A stretch of 64,000 nt of DNA from Hyaloperonospora brassicae (GCA_947650285.1 CANTFL010001353.1:1-64000); one strand, 5' to 3'. Shown: positions 44,946-55,417, counted from the first letter of the stretch. The notes: generated from the sequence alone by a model not told the origin. Numbers and translations: made by a program.

Positions 44946-45548
44946 CTTGAGTAGTTCCAGCTCGCGGACGGTTCAGTTGATGGCTGTCATAGACGCGAAG
45001 TCGGGGAACAAACAGGTCAGAGACTGCGAGTAAGTTTTATACACGTCACTTTGTTTGGAACTGGGAACTTTTGCCAACTTGCTGGTATGGTGTTGCTGTA
45101 CTTCACGAAATCAATCGACCACGTCAAGTGCATTTGCCATTGTTTCTTTACCGCCTTAGCAAGCGTAGCTATCTGGTGTATGTTGCATACGCTCCTATGT
45201 ACACTGGTTTCTGGCTGACTGCTGCCTTTGTCGTTAGCTTCGGTTTTCCTCACGATAGTGTTGCCCCTTGCACCATTTGCCTCTTTGAAGACATTGTCAT
45301 GGCGTTCGGCATCGGGCAGATGTAAAAGCGAAACAAACAACCGATGGGCATGAGATACAAGTCTTGTATCTACAGCTTTACATTGCCGCTGGTCGTCTGT
45401 CCTACACCACGTGCAGTTCGTTTGCTGATATGCAAAGAGGTCGCATCGCGTATTCCGAGCGATTGAGACAAAAGAGGGGCTCACCTACTGACGAAATGTG
45501 CATTCGGTCTTGAACAAGCGCCGTGCGACCAGACAAGCCCAAGTCGGA
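44946..45548. other. Intergenic region between convergent genes
   Basis: 600 bp between the 3' ends of the zinc-ribbon gene (+) and the CENP-B-type gene (-). A 155-codon minus frame (45484-45017) starts at GTG and is unconvincing. Confidence 0.5.
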
Positions 45549-46580
45549 TCAGAGTGTCGTATCAGCCTTTGTCACCATAGCGACAAGCTTCTTTATGGCT
45601 GTAGCCTGGTCCTCAATCATTCTCGTTTGACGTTCGAGCATCGCATTTTGCTGCTCAAGAAGGTGTATCATTCGATCGCTCTTGGACTGGCTCCTTTGAG
45701 TAGCACTTTGCTGCTGCTGCTGCTGCTGCAACGGTTCAGCGGCCATCGCAGCCATGTGCTGCTGGTACTGCTGAAAGTGCTGACCAAACGTTTGCGGCTC
45801 GAGCGCGTTCATTGCCATTTGCTGGAGCTGTGGCTGACCAGGGTCTAAGCTTGTAGTGTCGTCATCCATCGTGGCCGTTTCTGCGAGCGCAGGTACTTTT
45901 TCCTCCACCAAGACACCGGTCGACAAGTTGAATCGCTTGCAAAAGTTGTAGTACCATCCATTCGACGCCTGAAAGCTGCCAAGCCCATACTTGGGCACCA
46001 AGAGCTTGGCCTTCTCCTTGACAAGCGACGGCGGGACTGGCACTTTCCGCGCCTTTAGCCCGCGCACCCACTCGAACAGCTCTCGCTCGAACGGCACGCT
46101 CAACACGTGCCCCCCTCGCTTCCGTCCGTCCCTCGTGTCGGTACTGCCATAGCGGTACCGGGCCCGCACCTCGGCCCCTTTCTGCTTTAGCTTCTGAATC
46201 GCCGCGCGCGTAATGCCATAGCGCCTCGCGATCTCCGCGTTCGACAAACTGCCGCTGCTCTTCTCGAGCAGATCCAAAATCTCGACACGCTGTCGATCCG
46301 TCAGCCGCTTCCCAACGCCTTTGCCTTTTTTCGTTGGCTCCGCAGACGTCTCGGAAGCCGAAATGGAGACGTCGTGTTGCATCGCTTCGAGCGTCCCGGC
46401 GTAGGCGGAAGACGGGTCGGTCGACTCGCCACCGAGGGCACTTGACGGGGGCGCGTACGCTGCGAGGGGCGCGTTCGTAGGCAGCCGCGCAGCCTCTGCA
46501 GTGACGGTGTCTCGGAGCTCGGCCGACGGCTGCATCGGTTGTGTCGACATACTGAAATCCGAGTTGAGGCAGCCAGCCAT
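45549..46580 (-). CDS. CENP-B/psq-type DNA-binding protein, probably transposase-derived
   Basis: 343 residues from the ATG at 46580-46578; an internal Met11 (46550) is an alternative start. Residues 1-85 are low-complexity. Residues about 88-135 form a psq/homeodomain-like HTH (LTDRQRVEILDLLEKSSG, then NAEIARRYGITRAAIQKLKQ). Residues about 155-225 form the CENP-B/Tc5 HTH (PFERELFEWVRGLKARKVPV, then FQASNGWYYNFCKRFNLS). The C-terminal third has a Gln run (45711-45734) and a coiled-coil heptad stretch (RMIHLLEQQNAMLERQTRMI). There is no DDE nuclease. The two DNA-binding modules are those of pogo-type transposases, so this looks like a host gene that kept only the DNA-binding half, for use as a transcription factor or chromatin protein. 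Conservation of an open frame supports function; the target is unknown. Confidence 0.8.
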   Translation of the reverse strand: MAGCLNSDFSMSTQPMQPSAELRDTVTAEAARLPTNAPLAAYAPPSSALGGESTDPSSAYAGTLEAMQHDVSISASETSAEPTKKGKGVGKRLTDRQRVEILDLLEKSSGSLSNAEIARRYGITRAAIQKLKQKGAEVRARYRYGSTDTRDGRKRGGHVLSVPFERELFEWVRGLKARKVPVPPSLVKEKAKLLVPKYGLGSFQASNGWYYNFCKRFNLSTGVLVEEKVPALAETATMDDDTTSLDPGQPQLQQMAMNALEPQTFGQHFQQYQQHMAAMAAEPLQQQQQQQSATQRSQSKSDRMIHLLEQQNAMLERQTRMIEDQATAIKKLVAMVTKADTTL

Positions 46581-47549
46581 ACAAAACCTGTCGTAGCGTA
46601 TACTTACCCGTCCTGGTATACTTCGTCAAGGGATATCACTCGACGGAGATCGAGTATGCCCGACGAGAATCAACGCGCGCAATCGTTGGATCAAAAAGAG
46701 AGACCGCGTGTTGGGGGTTACGACGCTGACGAACGTAACCCCTCACACACTACGGACATCAGCAGCAGTATCGACTGGTCCAGTGCTTGAACGAACGCCT
46801 GGTAAGTCGGTACTGCTTTCGTAGTAGCAGTCAAGCGCGTATCGCGTATGCTGACGACGGTCGAGTCATATATGACGATGTAAAGCTCAGACACAACTGT
46901 CGTTCAGCACAAAAGATGTGGGCTCCTGGATGATGACTTTTGCTGCGCAACATCGCTGTCGATTCTGCCTGTGCTGCTGATGCACAAGCGACGGCAGCCA
47001 CATCGATGTTTCTACCTCACCGAGGAGAGCAACATCTGTAGGCAAGTATGCACATGGATGTGCGATCGAGAACCCGCTTCGCTGCCACTCTACGAGCACA
47101 GCACAGCAAACGGTTTTCTGCATCTTCACATCGCTCACTGTGAGCCAAGACGGTCAATACTTGCCCTTCTTCACTTTCAACCCGATCAACGTCACCGTCT
47201 GCAAGACGTTCTACACTCTCTAACCCATCCGAGCTCAATGGCCAGAACTCCCTCTTGTCCTTCGACACCGCGCTAGCTGCTCTCAGAAGCACGAGCCATG
47301 TACCATACCGTCACCTCTATCCATTCGAGTGAGCGTACAAGTCCTACTGAGCTTTTCTCGACAAACAGAGTCTGCTGCACGACCCCTGTTTTTTGTATAC
47401 CCGATCTGATTAGGCATCTCGCTCCATCCTGCCTCGAATATTCCTATCGAGGGTATTCTCCGCGCTCCAGAAATAGCAAAACCAGCGGGCGCCCCCGAAT
47501 AGTAGTATTTCGCCCGTGAGACTTCCAGCGCACACGCATTTCGACCAAC
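46581..47549. other. Divergent intergenic region with a 9-bp-stem hairpin
   Basis: Separates the CENP-B-type gene (-) from MinC (+). A hairpin at 46714-46742 pairs GGGGTTACG with CGTAACCCC around an 11-nt loop. It is preceded by TGTTG, which would suit the edge of an LTR fragment. A minus frame at 47292-47017 is protein-like for about 50 codons but unrecognised. Confidence 0.45.
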
Positions 47550-48762
47550 ATGTACCCCGCGGCCTGCAGTAGCGGCCATGGCCTCGTCGTGCGCGCCTGG
47601 ACGCGGCGTCAGGCCTTCTCGCATCAAGCTCTTCGACGCTGGGAAGAGGTGTACAGTGGTCAACGGGCAGCCCGGGCAACGCCATGTCCGCCCGAGCGTC
47701 TGCAGCTGAACGGCCGGTCGTACCTCGTGCCCACACTGACTCTATCGAAAGGGACCGGCAAAGACGCGAAGCCCCTGCAGCCGCTTTTCCACGCGACAGC
47801 AAAGCAAAAGCGACCGACGCCAATCGTATTGGACTTGCACCGAGTCTCGAGTGACGGTGCGTCGTCGTGGGGTGCACGATAGTTTCTAGTTTGCACTGGG
47901 GTGTCGAGAGATGGATGGTATACGTATAGATATAGATAGAGAGAGGGACTGCGATGGGCATCATGCGCTGCGGCCCGAGTGTTGATGATATTGCTGTGTA
48001 TGTTTGCTGACCTGCAGGCTCACCGCACTCGCAATCGATCAAGCGACAGGAGCTGAAACACCACATGTTGCAACTGCAGGTTGCATCGAAGCCCGTGCTT
48101 GTCGTTATTGCCGTCTACACGGAGTGCTGAGTCACGATGATGATGATGATGTGTGTGTGTCGCAGGAAGCTGGATATGTCCCGGTGGGCATTACAAACGC
48201 TAGCGATGACGTCAAGCAGATAGCAGCAGCTCTGGAACTGCCCTGCTTCATTAGCACGAGGCTTCATCCGGAGCAGCCGCGAGACGCTGTGGAAGCAGAT
48301 ACAGAAGAACCGGTGACGCCGGACGAAGTGGCGACAGCTCTTGATGCGACAAGGCCGTTCGGTGAAGACGAGCAGACGACATCGTTGGAGTCGACACCGC
48401 CGGCAAGTGAACGGCTTCCGCCAATGATCGTGACCCACTTGGTGCGCTCGGGTCAGCAAATTTACGCGCAAAACAGGTCACTCGTTGTGCTGGGCAACGT
48501 GAGCTCTGGTGCCGAGGTGATGGCGGACGAGGATGTGGTCATTCTGGGCGCGTTGAAGGGCCGCGCGCTCGCTGGCATTGGTGGCAACGTCCGAGCGACG
48601 ATCGTGTGCCAGAGTTTCGACGCCGAGCTCGTCTCCATCGCGCATTGCTTCACGACGTGTGACGACTTGGAGCAGAATGGCACTGCACTGTTGCAGCTGC
48701 ACAAACCGACGGTGGTCTTGCTGAGGAATGACCGGCTGTTGTTCGAGTCGTCGCTGGCGTAA
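47550..48762 (+). CDS. minC: MinC, division-site inhibitor, mitochondrial-type, three exons
   Basis: Exons 47550-47856, 48018-48079 and 48166-48762 join in frame across GT-AG introns of 161 and 86 bp, giving 321 residues. The first about 30 residues are Arg/Ser/Ala-rich with no acidic residue (MYPAACSSGHGLVVRAWTRR), like a mitochondrial targeting sequence. Residues about 50-155 correspond to MinC_N (LQLNGRSYLVPTLTLSKG, PTPIVLDLHRVSSD, EAGYVPVGI); the last part appears only after splicing. After an acidic linker, residues about 220-290 are the MinC_C beta-helix domain: HLVRSGQQIYAQNRSLVVLG, GAEVMADEDVVILGALKGRA, then CQSFDAELVSIA. These fit the bacterial signatures RSGQ.iyA, GAEv.Ad and GxL.GrAlAG. 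In bacteria MinC blocks FtsZ polymerisation away from mid-cell together with MinD. Mitochondrial Min proteins are known from several protists, including stramenopiles. Introns rule out bacterial contamination. Confidence 0.88.
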
Positions 48763-48925
48763 CGGTGTGAGGCATTGCACGAGCAAAGTCGGACGCTTGA
48801 TCATCAATTACTGTACCAGTGTGCTCTCCCCGTCGCCCCGCAGCTACTCGTCTTCTTCTACCTCTTACACGCTTGACATCAATAAATACTGTTCTTACAC
48901 GCTATCCTACATAACTTTACCGCAC

Positions 48926-49468
48926 TCATCTGCATGGTCCACCTGCCTTCGCTACATACAGCTCGCTGCTCTGTGTCCAGTTCACTGGGCCTCGATCCTC
49001 GTCAAACTCGTTTACTGCCTCTTGCAAACAGCGGCGGTACTCATAGGAGCTCTGGCAGTCACGATCACAAAAGGCACCCGCGTCCAGCGCACCAGACAGC
49101 GGGCGGAAGAAGAGCAGCCCACAATTGCGACACGTGATCTGGGCGGCCTTGCACTGCGCCTGAGTCCAGAACTTAGAACGGGGCCCAGCAAATGTCGGGG
49201 TAGCATCCACAATGTCTCTGCTGCCTTCTTCATATGCGTCGAGCTTTCTCCACACCGGGTCTCGCTGCCAGTTGCTAGTCGCTACCGCATCTTCTGCTGT
49301 CTTTACCGTTGCAGGACTCTTCATATCAACCGGACATGAACACGCTCTTGGTCCCAACTGCATTCGACGCTGCAAAAAGCGCCACGCGCGCGCGTAAAAG
49401 CTGCGCTTCTGGCCATCGTCGTCGTCCACGATGCACGTACTGGTGCAGCTGGCCGTGGAGCAGCTCAT
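48926..49468 (-). CDS. Small protein with a CX2C-X17-CX3C zinc site, function unknown
   Basis: 180 residues from the ATG at 49468-49466 to TGA at 48926. The N-terminus is Cys/Ser-rich, followed by a basic stretch (YARAWRFLQRRMQLG). The central part has a conserved-looking segment (NWQRDPVWRKLDAYE). The C-terminal part carries Cys113, Cys116, Cys134 and Cys138 (CRNCG... FCDRDCQSSYEYRR), a treble-clef-like pattern ending in a helix. The frame overlaps no other gene and lies tail-to-tail with MinC (163 bp apart). I do not recognise a characterised family; it is probably an oomycete-restricted zinc protein. Start choice is uncertain. Confidence 0.6.
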   Translation of the reverse strand: MSCSTASCTSTCIVDDDDGQKRSFYARAWRFLQRRMQLGPRACSCPVDMKSPATVKTAEDAVATSNWQRDPVWRKLDAYEEGSRDIVDATPTFAGPRSKFWTQAQCKAAQITCRNCGLLFFRPLSGALDAGAFCDRDCQSSYEYRRCLQEAVNEFDEDRGPVNWTQSSELYVAKAGGPCR

Positions 49469-49950
49469 GTTCGCTCAACTTGTTCCGCGTGGCAGTGTCC
49501 GCACAAGTAATTGAAGGGCTCCAATGATAGTGATGATGACGATGGTGCGGATGATTACGATACCCCTTTCTTGTCTCGGTGAGACAGGGAGCAGCGAGGA
49601 AATACGTAATCTTCTAGACAGGGAATTCCATCACTGACGAGCGCCGACGCACGAGGTCACTTGCCAAGCGAGACATGGGGAAGCAATCCAGCAACACCCC
49701 TTTCCCATGTCCACAACAAGTCGCCGTAAGTCGCTTTTTGCAGCCAATGACGTCGTCGCCAGCTGGTTTTACGGAGCGCGCGCAGTCTCGTCCCGGTATC
49801 CTACCGGTATTGCACTGCCACCGACCGCGTGTCGACGGTCCTTGTTTCACGTACGCCACACTAGTTAGCTCCTGTAGCACGTATACCACGCCACTTTCGA
49901 CCAATCACGTGCACCACCCGCACTCCCAGCTCCACTGCATCACTCTCCCA
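49469..49950. other. Divergent promoter region
   Basis: 482 bp between the small zinc protein (-) and the GCK/Mia40-like gene (+). A CCAAT (49899-49903) lies about 50 bp before the latter's ATG. Nothing else was identified. Confidence 0.45.
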
Positions 49951-51157
49951 ATGGTCCACTCGTTCCTGCGCTCGCACCGTCTGCTGTCGTCGTTGGTGGC
50001 GCCGACGGCGCTCCTCGTCACGTCGTCGACGCTGCTCGAAGCTGAGGAACCGCAACGAGAGCCACTGCAAACGCAACGCGAGCAACCGCAACCGGACGTG
50101 CCACCTGCGGTCGACTTCATCGGTGTCTTTGTCGAAGCTGCGTCGGCTGCGCGACTGCGGGAGCGGTTTCCACGCACATGTCGCAGCAGTAACGCGCCGC
50201 TGGTGGTCGTGCTGCAATACCAACCGACGCACCAGGAACAGGAGGCGTTTGCGCCTATTTTAGGCACGAAAGCCCAGTTGCAGGTTCAGGGGGTGGTCGA
50301 AGACACGTATGCTCAGACGGTGAGTGGGTAGGTGTATCCAATGTGCCTTTTATTGCTCGTGCCGTATCCGGACAATCGCGTGAAAAAACGTGGTTTGGAT
50401 CTATTGAATTCATTGGATATATATGTATATGTATATTATATGGAACATGTGAACGGGTGGCTGACAAAATGACTTTTTTTCCGTCCTGGCGTAGCTGGTC
50501 GTGGCCGTGACGACCGAAGCAGGGGACTCGCTCGAGCTTGAAGACGCTGCAGAGCCCGCGCACTTGACGCTGTCGACGTCAGTTGACGCACTGGGCGCTT
50601 CTGGCTACACAAGTGTCTTGCTCGAGCGTCTGCGCGCGAGCGACAAGCTTCGTTACTTGCTGACCAAGGACGAAACTGCGACGCAATGGACAGGTACGCT
50701 CCCGGACTTTCACTCGAAGCACGTCCCGCTCTTCAGTCCGTTTCCAGCGGTCGAAGCTTCCGTCAAGAAACTGGACAAGGAGCTCACGCTCGAAGGTACA
50801 GTGTGTCTGGCGTCCCGCTTTGACGCTACGTCGGGCACGTGCTTGGTACCAAAGGCCGAGTGCGGCTTTTGCAAGTTTATGAAAGCTGGACCCTGTGGCC
50901 GCGAGTTTGCCGCGTGGGAGAGCTGCTTGGACCAGTGCAAGAAGAGCGGGGAGGATTTTATTGAGAAGTGTGGATCGCAGACGCTAGGATTGCGTGACTG
51001 CGTGGACGCGAACCCCGAGTACTACCACGTGCTGACTGACGACAATCCAGAAGACGAAACAGAACAAGAAGAGACGACGGCGACGGCGGCGACGACGACA
51101 ACGGAGAAGACGACAGAGCAGGACACTGAAGCTACGAAGACGGAAGACGAGAAGTGA
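49951..51157 (+). CDS. GCK-domain, Mia40-like twin-CX9C protein with N-terminal presequence/anchor
   Basis: Exon 1 is 49951-50319 and exon 2 is 50495-51157, joined in phase 0 across a 175-bp GT-AG intron with a branch-like CTGAC and a pyrimidine tract, giving 343 residues. The N-terminus (MVHSFLRSHRLLSSLVAPTA) is basic and hydrophobic without acidic residues until about 30, like a mitochondrial presequence plus anchor. Residues about 50-240 are an unrecognised alpha/beta region. Residues about 246-300 are a GCK domain: Cys246-Gly-Phe-Cys249, then Cys257-X9-Cys267 and Cys282-X9-Cys292 (GPCGREFAAWESC, CGSQTLGLRDC). The twin CX9C and GPCG...F...C pattern is shared with the Mia40 fold, which oxidises imported proteins in the intermembrane space; Mia40's CPC is replaced by CGFC. 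The tail is a Thr/Glu-rich low-complexity stretch. Mitochondrial intermembrane-space location is an inference. Confidence 0.8.
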
Positions 51158-51339
51158 GACTGTGTGTCTTCGAATTCGGGTGTATCGATCTGGTTGTTGG
51201 CGTGGCGGTGAGCACTTGCCGCTGCTGTTCGGCCATGCTCTTGTGCGTGCGACGGACGTTGCTCGACTAGCTAGAAGACAGCTGCAAAGGAAGTATTATG
51301 GTTCAACAGTGGCTTGAAAGTGCACCGGTTGTTTTCAGT

Positions 51340-51364
51340 AGGGGTGACTTCCGAGGTCACCCCT
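51340..51364. repeat. Perfect 9-bp inverted repeat (hairpin)
   Basis: AGGGGTGAC and GTCACCCCT flank a 7-nt loop (TTCCGAG), about 180 bp downstream of the GCK gene stop. It may mark an LTR remnant or a 3' RNA structure. Confidence 0.6.
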
Positions 51365-51867
51365 CGTGTGGGCCTGTTAACTTGTCTGCTCTTTTTTGTT
51401 TGTGTCTCTTGTCCGACAGGGTCCGTTTGCTCCTTGCGACTGTCGCACTGATCAGGCGATAGTCAGAGGGGATAAGTGTTGCACATGCCGCGTGGGTATC
51501 ACACACTTTGCCAACGGCGGCGATTGGACATGAACCCGAACCAAAGTCGTCTGCTGTTGCATTGTCTCAGCAAATGCTCGAAACCTCTGTGTGGGGTGCG
51601 ACCGATGCATGCACACAAGCGCGTGCGAGAGCAGGCTGCCCGGCTCCTACCGCTCATGGTCAAGCATGTTGAGAACCAGTGTTTGTCAAGACATTGGCAA
51701 GACGCAAGCAAGCAGCCATGGGCATGTAGCACTCGTTCGGAGCACGATACGCCAGGCGCAAGCAGACGCGTTGTGGTGGGTACTTTGACGCATGTGTGGA
51801 GTGCATATGGGAAACGTCGGGTCCAAGCAGACGACAGCAATTACGCCGAACGCAGAGAGTGAGCTGT

Positions 51868-52197
51868 ATGCAGCTGGCTGCGCTCAGTCTGCCGGCAGTT
51901 GACAACGCTCTACTGGAGGCATCCGCGCAGACGTCGTGCATTGTCGCGTATATTTGTACCAGCGCACGGCAGAGTCAGCTTACCGAGCATTTGAGCTCGA
52001 TCACGACTCGAGCCTGGCGCTTGCAGGTTATGGCTAAGCGGGCCCCACAGCTCATTGATGCTGCTGGGAGTGTTGGCACAGGGATGGCTCGAGTCTTAGC
52101 GATGATGAACGCACTGGAAGGTCTCGACTGGATTTGGCGTTCGTCAGTTCCTTGTGAATATACCGTTCGCGAGTGTAAACAGCTGAGTGGGTCGTGA
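51868..52197 (+). CDS. Hypothetical small protein (weak)
   Basis: An ATG at 51868 opens 109 codons of reasonable composition (LLEASAQTSCIVAYICTSAR, later GLDWIWRSSVPCEYTV). There is no signal peptide, no recognised domain and no clear promoter. It may be a relic exon. Listed because its amino-acid profile is better than the surrounding frames. Confidence 0.2.
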   Translation: MQLAALSLPAVDNALLEASAQTSCIVAYICTSARQSQLTEHLSSITTRAWRLQVMAKRAPQLIDAAGSVGTGMARVLAMMNALEGLDWIWRSSVPCEYTVRECKQLSGS

Positions 52198-53815
52198 CCG
52201 TGGACAGGAGAGAAGATATCGATGGTATATGCGCCAGGGCTAAGCCGTGTCAACGATGTGCGGTCGAGTTTTATTGACACAGCTCAGCTTTGGCGCAGCT
52301 TTGCTCAGCGAGCGGAAAGGTTGTTGCTCGACAGGTCAATTGCGATCGAAGATTGTTTCAGTATGAATCATAGATAGCAAGTAAAGGAGGATATCGAAGA
52401 CTGTATTGTCAATGTACTCTGGCACTCGAGCAGCGACTTGGACATTGGAAAGCAATTGTTGCCACCCCCAGCGCAGCGGTGATTCGGTGTCTGCACGACT
52501 CGTCGATTCTTACTGTTGGTACGCATTTTTCGTGCACAAGTGCGCGTCTGATGTTTATCAAGTCAGGAAATGGAAATGCGTATGCGTGTTGAAAAGTCGC
52601 AAGCCGTACAAATGTACGAGGATGATGGGATTCGTATATGCAGCGATGGTTTCTGGGTTACGACTAACTGGGTAGCTTCATCAATTTGTTGACCGGGTGA
52701 GCTGCCGGCACAGTTGCAGTTAAGAATTGCTGAGCGTCTGCAAGAATGGATTGGCGACACGAGACCGCTTGTGTACTACAGGCTGTGTTCTGTAGGCGCG
52801 CACATGCAGCGCATTCGGTTAGTGTGCTTCGATGCGGCAATCCGACATTGCAGACAGACACACCTCTCGCTCGACGGGTGGCAACGACAGACAAGTTATC
52901 GTGCACCAAAGCGACGTCGCCAGTGATGGAGGATAATGGAAACCTGTTTTGATTCTGTCCAGGCAAGACGTGGGCTAGAGTTGACTTGAGGCTGTAAACG
53001 TTGCGCTGACCTCTGCGACAGAGTTTGCATAGCTTGTGCACCAATTAGCTCAATGAGGAGTGCAAGTCGATGCGTGGCATAAATTTAGTGGGCGGAGCGA
53101 TGCACAAATGCGAAGGCTTGAAAAGCATCGACTTCGTCTGAGAAAAGTCATTCACCCGCAGAGGCATATAAATTCCAGCACAAAGCAACGAGATGAACAC
53201 TGACGTCACAAGAAAGACAGGACAGTGGAGCAGCAGATCGCAGAACTCTCTGAGATGCTGCCTATGATCGAGTGTACAGCATGCGGGAAAGGAACGGTAC
53301 TTGACTGATTACATGGCAGCAGTTTAGCTTTCGATCGTTTATCATTAAGTCACTTGAAGACATTGTGCTGACTCGCTCAATGCTACAAGTCGACGGGTGC
53401 TTCGAATGCACGACGTCGAGAGGCCAAGTAGGATACCTTTTCCCATGGCGCTAGCTGCAGTTTACCACGACAACAATAGTTTACTGCACAAACCGAGTGG
53501 TTGGGGCAATCTTTGGCAGACGATCGTGAACATCGACAATCACTATTCTGATCGAAGGGCCACTTTATGCGCGAGGCACTCCCTCTTGCAGCCGCTGTGT
53601 CCATGGTCGCCGTCGAGCCCAGCGCAACGGCTTGACGCAGTCATACATGTTTGCATGACCGATCAACAATATTAGGGAAGCATAACCGAAGCGATCCCTG
53701 GCTTCTTGTAAGTCGCAACTGCCTCGCGTTCTATCAAGAGCAGCTGCTGTGATTGACGACCACGTCGATGCTTCTTTCGTGTACACGTATCATTCTCCGC
53801 ATCTCTGATCCCTCC

Positions 53816-54150
53816 ACAGTTTCTGTCTATGTGGTCCAACAGCAATTTGTGGATAGTGAGTGACCACGTCATTGTCATCCTTTCGGGTCCGCAGACAGCG
53901 ATCTGCATCATTCTTTTTCGGACGTCGTCAGGTGCTCCCAGCGACCCTCGCGATTCCAGATGCGGATCATTTCATATTCTGCTGATGGCAAACCGTTTCT
54001 CCGATCGCAGACGTGTGTTTGCGCTAGCAATGAGCCGCTCGAGAAGTTGCAGTTTTCCGATCAGTTAGTTCCGGCGCAGAAGACCGGCGGGCAGTTCGTT
54101 ACGGTCGCGTCCGACTTGTCGTTCGTGCTGGCGGACCTCCTGATCAGTCA
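53816..54150 (+). pseudogene. Unrecognised coding relic
   Basis: One frame runs from about 53816 (VSVYVVQQQFVDSE) through a single TGA at about 53859 into a long protein-like stretch that includes an ATG at 53960 (MRIISYSADGKPFLRSQTC, then FSDQLVPAQKTGGQFVTVAS). A CCACAG acceptor-like site precedes it and GATTCCAG precedes the ATG. It could therefore be the last exons of a dead or very small gene. The family is not recognised. Confidence 0.3.
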
Positions 54151-55417
54151 GTTGTTACATTATTGTGGAGGAACACAACACACCAATCCGACACGTTCCA
54201 ATGTTCGCTAAGTATTGGAATCTCAAACGCTGAAAAAAGCACAACTTGCTATCGGAATCCGCACAAGTCGATCGTTGGTCTTGTGGTGCTCTCTCTTCAC
54301 CTGAACGCACGTAGCTGCTATCGTGAGGTTGAAACACGCACTTAAGCCATCTTTCACTGCACGGCGCTCGAGCCACTGCCTGTACACCGACCAGCAACTT
54401 AGTGCTGTACTCGCTTTTGACCGTGCGACATCAAGTACAAGAGTTTGCTTTTTAAAATGTGCCCAGTCCGGTACAACGACACTTTTCATGAGCGCAATAG
54501 AATGACTTAGTGCTGCGATTCCTCACGAGAGGAAACAAGTGCCATACAGACGCCGTGCAAGTTGTTTCATTGCATCGCTTCGCCGTCAGCTCTTCTTTGT
54601 GAACATCGCAGTTTTGCCCACTGCAAGAGAAGCCGCCACCATCCGTCGGCTCATCCGTCGGCTTCTTACCGATACAATAAGCTCATGGCCATTCAGACAC
54701 GGGGATGCTCCCAGCTTCTATGTCTTTCAGATATGTATGATACAACTGATATAGCAAAAACTGATTGATCTCGTAGACCAGCACGACTGCCACATTGACA
54801 GATCAAATAATACACCGCTTTGCCTTGAGCTGATGACGTCCGACCTGTTGGAACCAGCGCCTCTATGGTGCTTGTCATCCAGTCCAGAGCGACTGCCGTC
54901 AACTACTCGAAGAACAGCACAGCAATGTCTAGAACTGTGTTGGGTACGAGTTGAACGAGGAGCTGGTCGTCGTTAAGTGCGAGCTCGTCATAATCACAAT
55001 TGCCCTTTCTTTTTTCGAGCCCTCTCGGCCAATAAGAACTCACGCATGCGCGGAGTGCAAAAAAAGCGAGGCAAGGAAAAGTAACGCTTACGGATAGTTT
55101 GCCTCTAACTCCATGAGCGCCTGCCACACGTGACACTTTTGTATCGGTGGGAACAACAACTCGTGTGACAAACCCCCTCGATCGACCAGCACTGAAAATT
55201 ACCATTTGAGGGGGGAAACAACCCGATCATTTGGCGCTGTCTGTAATTTATCGCGCGCACATTCTCCACCTTGAACTTGGCTAAGTAGCCACATCCACAA
55301 ACGCGTCGCTTCTTCGACACCAGCACTGCCCTTTCAGCCCACCAAGTTGCCCCGAGACGCGCGCAACAATTGCGCACTCGCCAAGTCCCGCGGCAACATT
55401 GCACTGCCGCGCTCGCC

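Larger units (their letters stand above)
51158..55417. other. 4.3-kb intergenic region, only coding relics
   Basis: No gene could be supported between the GCK gene and the M96-type gene. Items of note (a hairpin at 51340-51364 and two coding-like scraps) are listed separately. Many 60-130-codon frames occur on both strands, as expected for GC-richer random DNA. Confidence 0.45.

Noticed and set aside
47550..48762. Bacterial contamination, given the MinC similarity
   Set aside because: The N-terminal domain is complete only after removing two GT-AG introns, and the flanking genes are clearly eukaryotic.
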